From Candidatus Puniceispirillum sp. (GTDB lineage Bacteria > Pseudomonadota > Alphaproteobacteria > Puniceispirillales > Puniceispirillaceae), in the NCBI GenBank assembly GCA_028382965.1, contig JAOEUK010000015.1:1-40217 (forward strand): DNA of 40,217 bases, given 5' to 3'. The stretch's first letter is position 1, and each line of letters opens with the position of its first letter. Shown here in pieces: positions 1 through 8,474 of this stretch. The position numbers and the translations under genes are program-made. The notes beneath the pieces were generated by a model. The model saw nothing but the letters and a program-made list of their open reading frames with translations. It ran no database searches and was not told the DNA's origin.

Positions 1-25
1 GCTCTACCGCTGGAGCTATGGCAGC
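1..25 (-). tRNA. tRNA, 5' part only, cut by window edge (possibly tRNA-Thr)
   Basis: Read on the minus strand from position 25, the sequence gives a 7-nt acceptor strand GCTGCCA, the TA linker, a D-stem GCTC, a D-loop and the closing GAGC. This is the standard 5' third of a tRNA, and the gene runs off the left edge. The anticodon lies outside the window. The acceptor and D-arm resemble alphaproteobacterial tRNA-Thr, but that identity is only an impression. Confidence 0.6.
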
Positions 26-364
26 ACTGAACCGAGGTTTACAATACTGGTCAAGGCTTTGCAAGAAAGTTTACAAAATGCTTAGGCATGCATTTGATGC
101 TCCAGAAGCCCTCGTGTTGCGAATGTTTCAGCACACCTGAGAAGATGTACGGGTGTCAAATGTTACATTAGGGAAAACTGTTTAACCTTCATTCAATGGA
201 AGGGGTTTAAGCGAGATAGGCCATTTTCATAGTGTGTCAGCAGACACCTTTGATACTTTGGTTGCTTATTTCTCTGTTAAAACTTCTCTTTAAATTATGA
301 AAAAACCCCAACATTTTGATGCAACACAGTGATTAGAAAAAATTTGTTGAGTTGAAATTAAGTA
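26..364. other. Intergenic stretch without a recognisable gene
   Basis: No open frame with a convincing start and ribosome binding site was found on either strand. A 5-bp hairpin (GTGTC, loop AGCA, GACAC, 234-247) is visible but has no T-run, so it is not called a terminator. The stretch probably holds the promoter of the leftward tRNA. Confidence 0.4.
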
Positions 365-538
365 TTATATAGATACCTCAGCTTCTATATTTATTTGATT
401 TTTTTGACCACAGTTAGGGCAGTAAAAATTTCTTTTTTCAATGTCAAAACTCTTCTTCATCGATGCATAAGTCCAATAAAATTTGCATTCAGAACAGGTG
501 ATATGAAATAGATATTCAAGATGGGCAGAAAAACTCAT
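365..538 (-). CDS. Small zinc-ribbon protein (57 aa)
   Basis: This short leftward gene starts with ATG at 538 behind a clear AGGAG with 7-nt spacing (TATAAAA), and stops at TAA (365-367). The 57-residue product has two Cys-X2-Cys knuckles, CSEC near residue 15 and CPNC near residue 42, as in a small zinc ribbon, with aromatic residues between them. It has no signal peptide or membrane segment, so it is probably cytoplasmic. The family is not recognised; small zinc ribbons often bind nucleic acid or act as assembly factors, but nothing here shows which. The strong ribosome binding site and paired cysteines make a chance frame unlikely. Confidence 0.7.
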   Translation of the reverse strand: MSFSAHLEYLFHITCSECKFYWTYASMKKSFDIEKRNFYCPNCGQKNQINIEAEVSI

Positions 539-619
539 TTTTATACTCCTGAAAAGATTACCTTAATGAAACATCAATTGGCTTGAGTAAATCAACTCAT
601 TAAATTAGAAAATTACTGT

Positions 620-709
620 GGAGAGGTGGCAGAGTGGTTGAATGTGGCGGTCTCGAAAACCGTTGTACGTGAAAACGTACCGAGGGTTCGAATCCCTCTC
701 TCTCCGCCA
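620..709 (+). tRNA. tRNA-Ser(CGA)
   Basis: This is a 90-nt class II tRNA with a long variable arm and an encoded CCA end (707-709). The acceptor strand GGAGAGG pairs with TCTCTCC. The anticodon loop CTCGAAA carries CGA, which reads the serine codon UCG. The T-arm GAGGG/CCCTC with loop TTCGAAT is intact. Confidence 0.95.
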
Positions 710-804
710 CTTTACTTTTTATTTAATGATTATGTATTGTTAGTCAGATAAAAATGGCTTCGCGTGAAAAGGTTTTAGGTCCACGAAATTGAGGTTTAGC
801 CATT

Positions 805-2604
805 ATGATTAATGATAATATCAAGATAGTTGAAATCCTATCTAAATCAAAAACAATTGCGGTTGTCGGCGCAAGTGATGATTGGAAACGCCCTTCTTTC
901 TATGTGATGAAGTACCTCCAAAAACAGGGTTATAGGATAGTCCCTATCAACCCACGACTAAAAGGCCAATCTATTCTTGGTGAGACTGTCTATGAGACGA
1001 TTAGTGCTATTCCATTTTCTATTGATATCGTCGATGTTTTCCGCCCGCCGCAAGAGTGTCCAGATATTGCGAGGCAGGCTATTGCGTCAGGCGCCTCTTG
1101 TCTTTGGATGCAAATTGGAATTGAAAGTGATGAAGCAGCGGCAATTGCTCAGGCTGAAGGTTTAACAGTCATTATGAATAAATGTCCTAAAATTGAACAT
1201 TCTCGTTTATCTGGCCTACTTGGAAATGGTGGCTTCGTCTCTGGATTACTATCGGCGCGACGGCAAACGGTGCCAACACCACCTATTCCACTTCGGAATG
1301 GTGGGTATGTTGAATCAAACAATCCTGAAACACTTGCTGTTCATGCAGGTACAAGGCCTGACGGTGCAACTGGTGCTCGTATCACGCCTTTATATCAGAC
1401 AGCTTCATTCACATTTGACGATGCAGATCACGCCGCGAGCCTCTATGATCTTCAAGAACCTGGAAATGTTTATGGGCGCCTTTCCAATCCAACAACCGCA
1501 GCACTTGAACAAAAAATTGCTTCTTTAGAGGGAGCTTTGGGCGCTTGTTGTGTTGCTTCTGGCCATGCGGCGCAGCTTGTGGCTCTTTACCCGTTAATGG
1601 CTCCAGGACGCAAAATAATAGCAAGCAAGCAGCTCTATGGAGGATCGATAACTCAGTTTACCCAAACGTTCAAGAGTTTTGGGTGGGAGGCTGAGCTAGT
1701 AGATATTAATGATCTTGATGCAGTAAGAGTAGCTGTATTAAAACCAGAAGTTGCTCTACTATTTGCGGAAAGCCTTGCAAACCCAGACGGAACAATTACT
1801 GATATTGAAGCTCTTTCAGTCCTTGCTCGCGAGATGAAAATTCCCCTTGCTATTGATAATACCATGGCAACTAGTGTGATGTGCAAGCCGGGCATATTTG
1901 GTGCAGACATTATCTTATATTCAACAACAAAATTTATGTCCGGTCATGGCAATGCCCTTGGTGGTGCAGTTGTAGACATGGGTAGTTTTGATTGGATGAG
2001 TGGTCGCCATTCTTCTTTGTTGACAGATCCTAATCCTTCCTATCATGGCATTCGGTTTGCTGAAACATTTGGCAAGCTGAGCTATATTACTTTTTGTCAT
2101 GCCAGCGTACTCCGTGACCTTGGGCCCACGATGGCTCCGATGAATGCTTTCCTGACATTGATGGGGCTAGAAACTTTGCCTCTTCGGATGCGACAGCATA
2201 ATGAAAATGCTGCTAAAGTGGCAATTTTTTTACGAGAGCACCAAGCCGTCACAAAAGTTTCTTGGGCTGGTTTTCCAGAGAGCCCCGATTATAATCGTGC
2301 ACAGAAATACTTAACGTATGGCGCCGGATCAGTTTTCACTTTTGTCCTTAAAGACGGTTACAAGGCTGGTCAGAAACTGGTAGAAAACTGTAATTTACTC
2401 TCACATTTAGCAAATATTGGTGATACTCGTAGCCTGATCATTCATCCGGCAAGTACAACTCATCGTCAACTGACTGACGAACAAAGGGAACAGGCTGGGA
2501 TTGGCGCTGGTACTATAAGGTTATCAATCGGTATTGAAAATTCTGACGATATAATTGCTGATCTTGCGGGCGCTTTGGGAGTTGTTGTTAGCGGTTCCAC
2601 ATAA
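805..2604 (+). CDS. Fusion: CoA-binding domain + O-acetylhomoserine sulfhydrylase
   Basis: The product has 599 residues. Residues 1 to about 140 form a CoA_binding_2 (YccU-type) Rossmann domain: it begins with a glycine-rich turn (VVGASDDWKRPS) and contains the typical PINPR segment. Residues about 172-597 form a complete Cys/Met-metabolism PLP-dependent enzyme of the O-acetylhomoserine aminocarboxypropyltransferase type, with YGR.SNPT near 223 and the PLP lysine at K376 in STTKFMSGHG. The enzyme half should make homocysteine (or methionine) from O-acetylhomoserine and sulfide in the cytoplasm. The role of the CoA-binding half is unknown; it could sense acyl-CoA linked to the acetylated substrate (inference). 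The gene stands alone after tRNA-Ser. The reading frame is unbroken across the junction, so the fusion is real in this sequence. Confidence 0.88.
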   Translation: MINDNIKIVEILSKSKTIAVVGASDDWKRPSFYVMKYLQKQGYRIVPINPRLKGQSILGETVYETISAIPFSIDIVDVFRPPQECPDIARQAIASGASCLWMQIGIESDEAAAIAQAEGLTVIMNKCPKIEHSRLSGLLGNGGFVSGLLSARRQTVPTPPIPLRNGGYVESNNPETLAVHAGTRPDGATGARITPLYQTASFTFDDADHAASLYDLQEPGNVYGRLSNPTTAALEQKIASLEGALGACCVASGHAAQLVALYPLMAPGRKIIASKQLYGGSITQFTQTFKSFGWEAELVDINDLDAVRVAVLKPEVALLFAESLANPDGTITDIEALSVLAREMKIPLAIDNTMATSVMCKPGIFGADIILYSTTKFMSGHGNALGGAVVDMGSFDWMSGRHSSLLTDPNPSYHGIRFAETFGKLSYITFCHASVLRDLGPTMAPMNAFLTLMGLETLPLRMRQHNENAAKVAIFLREHQAVTKVSWAGFPESPDYNRAQKYLTYGAGSVFTFVLKDGYKAGQKLVENCNLLSHLANIGDTRSLIIHPASTTHRQLTDEQREQAGIGAGTIRLSIGIENSDDIIADLAGALGVVVSGST

Positions 2605-2826
2605 TCAAAATTTTAGAAGAAATTTAAACAATCTGTTTGTTGTTGGGTAAAATAGCGTTTTAGTAAAAAAGTTAATGGCGAAGCATTTGCTGACATCACT
2701 GTAGGTTAGGCAGGGAACAATTTGGCTAGCTATTTTGCTTATTTTGGCTTTGGCAGCTTCATGGAAAGCCTTTAAAGGTACACAGCTGATATTAAGACGA
2801 TCACCGCCCATCTGGGCAGCTAACAT
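2605..2826 (-). CDS. Hypothetical small protein (73 aa), doubtful
   Basis: This leftward frame lies 29 nt downstream of the TVP38-type gene, in the same direction, and ends directly against the stop codon of the preceding convergent gene. The N-terminal half looks like a soluble helical protein with an Ala/Lys-rich stretch, while the C-terminal half is Phe/Lys/Asn-rich and less convincing. There is no clear ribosome binding site before the ATG at 2826 and no family is recognised. It could be a decayed fragment or non-coding. Confidence 0.25.
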   Translation of the reverse strand: MLAAQMGGDRLNISCVPLKAFHEAAKAKISKIASQIVPCLTYSDVSKCFAINFFTKTLFYPTTNRLFKFLLKF

Positions 2827-2855
2827 TTACATATATTTGTTTTTATATGCTTAAT

Positions 2856-3572
2856 TTATTGTAGTTCTTTTTTTTTGCGGCTTGCTTGCCAGCGCCTTAC
2901 AAGAATGGGTGTCAAGGCAAGCATGCCAAGCCCAGTAAGTGGCAGCAGAATATTTGAGTTTGTCAGCACCTCAAGATCGGGTGTCTTGCCAGCCGCTAAT
3001 ACTTGATCAAAGCTGCGTCCGACCCAGATATAAACACAAGTTCCCGGAATAATACCAAAAAAAGTAGCAGTCAGAAACTGGACTAAATCCATGCGCGTTA
3101 GTGCTGGCACGATATTTACTGCCCAGAATGGGGCTGCGGGAATCAGCCGAAGGGAAAGAAGATAAAAAAACGCGTTTTTGGAAAACCCGGCTTCAAGTTT
3201 GCTAAGAAATGGCCCAGCTTGGTGGCGCAGCATATCGGTAAACAAATTCCGTGCAGCAAAAAATACTAGTCCAGCACCAGCCGTTGCGGCTCCCACGACA
3301 AGCGTAATGGCTGGCCATCCCAAAATAGCGCCCGCAGCCAAGGTAAGCAGGCTAGCAATAGGAATTGAGAATGCAACAGTCACAGTGTAGGCGCAAAAGA
3401 AACCCAAATAACTTAGCCATTGTCGATCAGCAACAAAGTCCTTGATAACGGTATAATGCTGGCCAAGGAACTGCCAACTGAGTAAATCATGGGCACCGCT
3501 GGCAAAAAACATCCCGAACCCAGCTAACAAAACACCGGGTAGAGCAAGCCGTTTTATAAGATAAAGGGGCAT
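2856..3572 (-). CDS. TVP38/TMEM64 (DedA-like, SNARE-associated) inner-membrane protein
   Basis: The protein has 238 residues and about five hydrophobic segments, beginning with one at residues 8-28. The central part follows the TVP38/TMEM64 pattern: a re-entrant-type GA/GW-rich segment (AAGAILGWPAI), then the amphipathic FLSKLEAGFSKNAF and the SLRLIPAAPFWAVNIVPAL stretch that is diagnostic of the family. Members are integral membrane proteins of the DedA superfamily, thought to act in lipid or envelope homeostasis; the substrate is unknown. In many relatives the gene neighbours a flavin disulfide reductase, but none is present here. It is transcribed away from the murA block. Confidence 0.85.
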   Translation of the reverse strand: MPLYLIKRLALPGVLLAGFGMFFASGAHDLLSWQFLGQHYTVIKDFVADRQWLSYLGFFCAYTVTVAFSIPIASLLTLAAGAILGWPAITLVVGAATAGAGLVFFAARNLFTDMLRHQAGPFLSKLEAGFSKNAFFYLLSLRLIPAAPFWAVNIVPALTRMDLVQFLTATFFGIIPGTCVYIWVGRSFDQVLAAGKTPDLEVLTNSNILLPLTGLGMLALTPILVRRWQASRKKKELQ

Positions 3573-3816
3573 TGTTATTCCTTGTTTTGATTAAATAGCA
3601 GGATGGTTCTTTTATCCTTGCTAGATTTCAGTCTAAAAGCGGCTTATAAAATTTACTAAGCGCCATATTAAAGCTTAAAGAAAATAATTGAATGGCCATA
3701 AATTTGCCATATGATTAAAGACATTATCAATTTTGAATTTGCACGATCTTGGTGTTGTCAAAAATATTTATGACACATAGATGACGCTACAGTGATAATA
3801 AAATTTAGGAAGCACA

Positions 3817-4011
3817 ATGGTTACCAGTGATCAGCAAAAAGGTAAAATGCAAGCAGCAAAGGGTAAGCAGGAGTTGGCGGACCGTTTATCAAAGGCACTT
3901 CGCGATAACTTACACCGTCGCAAGGCACAGGCAAGGTCCCGTAAATCAACAGCTGTTGATTGTGACCTGCCACATCAGCCTGAAAAAGATAGCGCTAAGA
4001 AGTTCAGTTAA
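3817..4011 (+). CDS. Small basic protein upstream of murA (64 aa)
   Basis: The ATG is preceded by AGGAAG at a good distance. The product is highly basic, with a central ELADRLSKALRDNLHRRKAQ type helix rich in Arg and Lys. Short proteins ending their helix with an RRKAQAR motif are a common conserved hypothetical in alphaproteobacteria. It has no membrane or signal segment. It is co-directional with murA, 41 nt upstream, and could be co-transcribed with it. The function is not known. Confidence 0.65.
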   Translation: MVTSDQQKGKMQAAKGKQELADRLSKALRDNLHRRKAQARSRKSTAVDCDLPHQPEKDSAKKFS

Positions 4012-4052
4012 TTACGCGCATACTCACCGGCAAACAAAGGCAAAAATAATTC

Positions 4053-5309
4053 ATGGTTGGTTTAGAAATTGAAGGTGGAAAACCCCTGCGGGGTGAAATT
4101 ATAATCAGCGGGGCAAAAAATGCTGCTCTGCCCTTGTTGTGTCTGGGTTTGATGACCAGTGATAAATTGGTTTTGAAGAATGTGCCAAAGCTGGCTGATA
4201 CGGTTTCCATGGAAGGGTTGTTGCGCCACCATGGCGTTCAGGTTGATCGTGAAGGCGAAACCGTGATTATGACGGGTGGAGCTTCGCAATTTGATGCACC
4301 ATATGACCTGGTGCGAAAAATGCGGGCATCCGTTCTAGTTCTTGGGCCACTGTTAGCGCGCTATGGCGAGGCGAGGGTTTCTTTGCCGGGTGGGTGTGCA
4401 ATTGGGACTCGCCCCGTTGACCTTCACATTCGCGCAATGCAGGCGCTTGGTGCCGTGGTAGAACTTGCTGATGGCTACATCCAGGCACGGGTAACTCATA
4501 GACTAAGTGGCGGAAGGGTTGTTTTCCCTATGGTATCCGTTGGCGCGACTGAGAATGCACTAATGGCAGCCGCACTTGCTAAAGGTCCAAGCGAATTGGT
4601 TAATGCTGCGCGCGAACCAGAGATTGTCAACCTTGCCAATTGTTTGAACGCAATGGGCGCAAAAATTATTGGCCAAGGAAGTGGTAACATCAAAATAGAG
4701 GGAGTTGATGACTTGCAGGGCACTTCGCATGAGGTGATCCCTGACCGGATTGAGGCGGGTACATTTGCGATCGCTGCCGTTATGACAGGGGGTGACCTAA
4801 CACTGCATCGTACATTTGGGCGGAATCTTGATGCTCTTTTGATGGTGCTAAAGAAAACTGGGGCCAGAATCACTGAAACAGATGATACTATTCGCATTGT
4901 AGCTGAGGGCCGCCCAATAGCTACAGATATAACCACTGATCCTTTTCCCGGATTTCCTACTGATCTTCAAGCACAGTTCATGGCTATGATGTGTGTTGCT
5001 GAGGGATCATCCCGCATTTCTGAGACGATTTTTGAAAACCGGTTCATGCATGTTTCTGAATTGCTGCGAATGGGGGCCGACATCCAAGTTGATGGTGGCG
5101 TTGCTATGGTACGTGGACAGCGCTCCCTAAGTCCGGCACCAGTAATGGCAACAGATTTACGCGCTTCTGTGTCATTGGTTTTGGCAGCTTTGACAATTAA
5201 AGGGGTGAGCCAGATTAGTCGAATCTATCATCTTGATCGTGGCTATAGCAGGCTTGAAGAAAAACTTGGAAATTGCGGAGCGATATTGCGCCGGATCAAG
5301 GCACTGTAA
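4053..5309 (+). CDS. murA: UDP-N-acetylglucosamine 1-carboxyvinyltransferase (MurA)
   Basis: The product has 418 residues, the usual MurA length, and performs the first committed step of peptidoglycan synthesis: transfer of enolpyruvate from PEP to UDP-GlcNAc in the cytoplasm. It has the N-terminal SGAKNAALPLL signature and the active-site loop LPGGCAIGTRPVD with the catalytic cysteine at C115, so it is the fosfomycin-sensitive Cys type. The second half repeats the inside-out alpha/beta barrel, with PGFPTDLQAQ and ENRFMHV motifs. The DUF2948 gene starts 2 nt after its stop, indicating one operon with the genes that follow. Confidence 0.97.
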   Translation: MVGLEIEGGKPLRGEIIISGAKNAALPLLCLGLMTSDKLVLKNVPKLADTVSMEGLLRHHGVQVDREGETVIMTGGASQFDAPYDLVRKMRASVLVLGPLLARYGEARVSLPGGCAIGTRPVDLHIRAMQALGAVVELADGYIQARVTHRLSGGRVVFPMVSVGATENALMAAALAKGPSELVNAAREPEIVNLANCLNAMGAKIIGQGSGNIKIEGVDDLQGTSHEVIPDRIEAGTFAIAAVMTGGDLTLHRTFGRNLDALLMVLKKTGARITETDDTIRIVAEGRPIATDITTDPFPGFPTDLQAQFMAMMCVAEGSSRISETIFENRFMHVSELLRMGADIQVDGGVAMVRGQRSLSPAPVMATDLRASVSLVLAALTIKGVSQISRIYHLDRGYSRLEEKLGNCGAILRRIKAL

Positions 5310-5311
5310 CC

Positions 5312-5785
5312 ATGCAAAACAGAGAAAAAAAACTAAAGCTTTTAGGGCGTAATATTGATGATGTCGAAGTTTTATCTGCTCTGCTTCAAGATTCTATTAT
5401 ACCCGGCGCAGATATGGTATTTGATCATAAGTTGGAAGAGTTTGTTTTCGTTGCGAACCGATTTTGCTGGGAGTTAAGCCCATCTGCTGACGTGACAGGT
5501 AGTGACGGAAAGCCTCTTCATAAACGTCGTCTATGTGGTGTGCGCATTTCGCATGTTAATTCGATACAGCATTATAAATGGCCTCAAAAACGTCATCTGG
5601 CCTTATTTAACCTCCTTGCGCTTCGCCATATGGATATGGCAGAACAGGCAGACAAGAGAGCTGTGTTAAAATTTGAGTTTTCTGGTGGCTCAGGCCTAAG
5701 ACTTGAAATCGATGAGATTGATATTGCGCTTGAGGATCTGGATTCTGGTTACCCTACAAGCCTGCAGCCAGGACATGATTTATAA
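5312..5785 (+). CDS. DUF2948 family protein
   Basis: The ATG at 5312, 2 nt after the murA stop, is preferred over an in-frame extension into murA; the product has 157 residues. It matches the alphaproteobacterial DUF2948 family: an N-terminal KLLGRNIDDVEVLSALLQDS segment, a central FVANRFCWE strand, the RRLCGVRISHV motif and a C-terminal GSGLRLEIDEIDIALEDL. It is soluble, without signal peptide. The function is unknown; its constant place between murA and hisD across alphaproteobacteria is the only hint. Confidence 0.88.
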   Translation: MQNREKKLKLLGRNIDDVEVLSALLQDSIIPGADMVFDHKLEEFVFVANRFCWELSPSADVTGSDGKPLHKRRLCGVRISHVNSIQHYKWPQKRHLALFNLLALRHMDMAEQADKRAVLKFEFSGGSGLRLEIDEIDIALEDLDSGYPTSLQPGHDL

Positions 5786-5823
5786 ATTGGTCGCTTGACC
5801 AAAGGAATGAGTGGAACTCACGA

Positions 5824-7119
5824 ATGGTAAAAAGGCTGGATTTTCAATCTAAAAATTTTAATAAGGACTTAGACGAGCTGCTAACAAGCAAACGCGAGTT
5901 AGATAGTGATGTGCATGATGCTGTTGCTTCAATCATTGCTGACATCCGTGACCGAGGTGACGCAGCATTGTTGGCGTTAACTTTAGAATTTGATAATCTA
6001 GAGTGTCAGAAGGTGTCTGATCTTGCAGTCAGTCAAAGTGAGATGGTTGCCGCACTAAATGCTCTAGATAAAGACCTACGCGCAGCACTTGAACTTGCTG
6101 CAGAACGGATTTTTACTTTTCACGAAAAGCAATTACCACAAGATTTTAGTTATCAAGACCAAGCTGGTGTTGAGCTGGGGATGCGCTATACGCCAGTAGA
6201 TTCAGCTGGGCTTTATGTGCCTGGTGGTAAGGCAGCTTATCCGTCTTCGGTTTTAATGAATGCCATCCCTGCAATGGTGGCGGGTGTTAATAGGAGGGTA
6301 TTGGTTGCCCCCGCCCGCAAAGGTCAGGTAAGCCAATTGGTGCTAGCTGCTGCGGCTATAGCTGGCGTTAGTGAGGTATGGTGTATTGGCGGTGCGCAGG
6401 CTGTGGCAGCTCTTGCTTATGGTACTGAGACAATTGAAAGGGTAGATAAGGTTGTTGGCCCAGGTAATGCTTTTGTTGCTGCCGCAAAACGCCAAGTCTT
6501 TGGCCAGGTTGGCATTGATAGCATTGCTGGTCCATCTGAAATTTTGTTAGTTGCAGATGCAAACAACAACCCATACTGGATTGCTGCTGATCTTCTATCA
6601 CAAGCCGAACATGATGAGGCGGCACAATCAATTTTGATTACTGATGACACAGCTTTTGCTGACGCTGTTGCAGCAGCGGTTGAAACAATTTTTCCACAGT
6701 TAGACCGCGCAGACGTTGCTCGGCAATCATGGTCTAATAATGGTGCAATCATTACTGTGGATACAATGGATGAAATGCCAGGAATCGCAAATAAAATCGC
6801 TGCGGAGCATTTGGAATTAGCCCTTGAGGATGCGGTGACTTGGTCGCGAAAAATTCGTCATGCGGGCGCCATTTTTATGGGTCGCTATACACCTGAAGCG
6901 ATTGGTGACTATGTGGCTGGGCCGAATCACGTTTTGCCAACAGCACGAACTGCAAGATTTTCGTCTGGTCTTGGAGTTGCAGATTTCATGAAGAGAACGA
7001 CAACAGTGAATTGTGATGTCGATAGCTTCGCGGCAATCGCGCCAGCTGGGATTGCGATTGCAGATGCTGAGGGGCTTGGTGCACACGCCTTATCGATGCG
7101 AATTCGTATGAATCGGTAG
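5824..7119 (+). CDS. hisD: Histidinol dehydrogenase
   Basis: The 431-residue protein catalyses the last two steps of histidine synthesis: four-electron, NAD-dependent oxidation of L-histidinol to histidine. Family motifs are complete: VPGGKAAYPSSV, the GPGNAFVAAAKR segment, AGPSEILLVAD, the zinc/catalytic QAEHDE, the AAEHLEL pair (Glu-His general base region), and GPNHVLPT near the C-terminus. The start is ATG at 5824. It lies 38 nt after DUF2948 and 7 nt before the UPF0262 start, so it is in the same transcription unit. The other his genes are not in the window. Confidence 0.97.
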   Translation: MVKRLDFQSKNFNKDLDELLTSKRELDSDVHDAVASIIADIRDRGDAALLALTLEFDNLECQKVSDLAVSQSEMVAALNALDKDLRAALELAAERIFTFHEKQLPQDFSYQDQAGVELGMRYTPVDSAGLYVPGGKAAYPSSVLMNAIPAMVAGVNRRVLVAPARKGQVSQLVLAAAAIAGVSEVWCIGGAQAVAALAYGTETIERVDKVVGPGNAFVAAAKRQVFGQVGIDSIAGPSEILLVADANNNPYWIAADLLSQAEHDEAAQSILITDDTAFADAVAAAVETIFPQLDRADVARQSWSNNGAIITVDTMDEMPGIANKIAAEHLELALEDAVTWSRKIRHAGAIFMGRYTPEAIGDYVAGPNHVLPTARTARFSSGLGVADFMKRTTTVNCDVDSFAAIAPAGIAIADAEGLGAHALSMRIRMNR

Positions 7120-7126
7120 GAGTGTG

Positions 7127-7612
7127 ATGACTTCGAGCGGCGATCAAAAAAACAAAAACTGGATTGTTAAGATTGATCTTAATAATTCTGGTATGCCCCG
7201 TCAATCTGCAGAGGTAGAGCAGGAAAGGGCAATAGCGGTTTATGATCTTCTTGAAGAAAATGTCTTTTGTCTTGATGAAAAGCCAGGCCCGTACCATCTC
7301 GTTTTACACCTTGAAGGACGGCATGTGCATTTTGATATTCGTCAAGACAATGATACACCCATTATTCAATTTTTTATGGCTATGGGGCCGTTACGCCGTG
7401 TAATACGCGATTATTTTCATGTTTGCGATACGTATTACGATGCGATCAGAACCAAATCACCGTCACAAATTCAGGCTATCGATATGGGGCGGCGTTCGTT
7501 GCATAATGAAGGTACAGAGATCTTGCAGGCTCGGCTTGATGGTAAAGTCACGACTGATTTTCAGACAGCACGACGCTTATTCACATTGATTTGTGTTTTA
7601 CAAAGCCGCTAG
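7127..7612 (+). CDS. UPF0262 family protein
   Basis: The start is placed at ATG 7127, just after AGGAG (7118-7122); a GTG immediately before it is an alternative. The 161-residue protein matches UPF0262, an alphaproteobacteria-restricted family that normally follows hisD. Typical parts are RAIAVYDLLEEN, LHLEGRHVHFDI, the MGPLRRVIRDYFHVCDTYY core, and IDMGRRSLHNEG. It has no signal or membrane segment. The biochemical role is unknown. The next gene begins within about 20 nt. Confidence 0.9.
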   Translation: MTSSGDQKNKNWIVKIDLNNSGMPRQSAEVEQERAIAVYDLLEENVFCLDEKPGPYHLVLHLEGRHVHFDIRQDNDTPIIQFFMAMGPLRRVIRDYFHVCDTYYDAIRTKSPSQIQAIDMGRRSLHNEGTEILQARLDGKVTTDFQTARRLFTLICVLQSR

Positions 7613-7632
7613 GGGAAGGGCACAGGCCACCA

Positions 7633-8115
7633 ATGATGGTTGAGACTCTAAATGATAACCAAACCGCACCGATCAAAAAGGGAGTTGGAGCGATTCTATT
7701 TGCATGTAATATCAATGCTGTTCGTTCAGCAATGGCAGAAGCTATGATAAAGACTGCTTTTCCAGGTGAAATCTTTGTTGATTCTTGTGGGGTATTGCCC
7801 GGCATTCCAGATGGTTTTGCCATCGCGGTAATGGATGAGATTGGCATTGATATGGCCACTCACCAGCCTAAATCTTTTGCTGACCTTGATTCCGAATTTT
7901 ATGATGTAATTATTTCCTTTTCGCCTGAAGCGCACCAAGCGGCTCTTGGGCTAACCAAGAACATGGATTGTGAAACAATTTATTGGCCAGTGGATAACCT
8001 TGCTGACCTGACTGGGTCACGTGATGAGCGGTTACGTGCATACCGTCACGTGAGGGATGACATCCAATCGAAGCTAGAGAGTTATCTTAGTAAAGCTATT
8101 GCAGGAAAAACTTGA
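7633..8115 (+). CDS. Low-molecular-weight protein-tyrosine-phosphatase/ArsC-like protein
   Basis: The product has 160 residues from ATG 7633; an upstream TTG inside the preceding gene would give 174, and the true start is uncertain. The P-loop CNINAVRS has the Cys-X5-Arg-Ser of the low-molecular-weight phosphatase fold (C25, R31), and the [11 protein letters not shown] segment near residue 120 supplies the aspartate region. The family includes protein-tyrosine phosphatases and arsenate reductases; the extra cysteines needed for thioredoxin-coupled arsenate reduction are not obvious, so phosphatase is favoured. Its place between UPF0262 and infA is conserved in alphaproteobacteria. Confidence 0.85.
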   Translation: MMVETLNDNQTAPIKKGVGAILFACNINAVRSAMAEAMIKTAFPGEIFVDSCGVLPGIPDGFAIAVMDEIGIDMATHQPKSFADLDSEFYDVIISFSPEAHQAALGLTKNMDCETIYWPVDNLADLTGSRDERLRAYRHVRDDIQSKLESYLSKAIAGKT

Positions 8116-8173
8116 CCTTTTTGCCAAACTTGCGCATGTGTATCTCTTTAATAGTCTAAATGGAAAGGATAAC

Positions 8174-8392
8174 ATGGCTAAGGAAGACTTAATTGAATTC
8201 TCAGGAACAGTGGCGGAACTGCTACCAAACGCTATGTTTCGTGTCAAACTAGACAATGACCATGAAGTACTTGCTCATACTAGTGGCAAGATGCGAAAAA
8301 ATCGTATTCGGGTGCTTGCTGGAGATCGTGTCAATGTTGAAATGACTCCTTATGACCTAAGTAAAGGTCGAATCACTTTCAGGTTTAAATAA
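8174..8392 (+). CDS. infA: Translation initiation factor IF-1
   Basis: The ATG at 8174 follows AAAGGA and gives the usual 72-residue S1/OB-fold protein. The family sequence is nearly canonical: start [13 protein letters not shown], central [18 protein letters not shown], and C-terminal [16 protein letters not shown]-1 binds the A site of the 30S subunit and supports IF-2 and IF-3. An in-frame extension to 8099 overlaps the previous gene and is not needed. Confidence 0.98.
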   Translation: MAKEDLIEFSGTVAELLPNAMFRVKLDNDHEVLAHTSGKMRKNRIRVLAGDRVNVEMTPYDLSKGRITFRFK

Positions 8393-8474
8393 GCCATCTT
8401 CTGTAATATGTGAACCGTTAAATTTAAGTAGTAATGGTGGTGCTCAATCTCCAATGGGCAGGAGCGCAGGACAA

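Noticed and set aside
1193-1910. Overlapping frames on both strands inside the CoA-binding/sulfhydrylase gene
   Set aside because: They lie wholly inside a recognised gene, have no ribosome binding sites and unnatural composition.
4496-4936. 146-codon leftward frame inside murA
   Set aside because: Antisense to a clearly identified MurA coding region; a reading-frame shadow.
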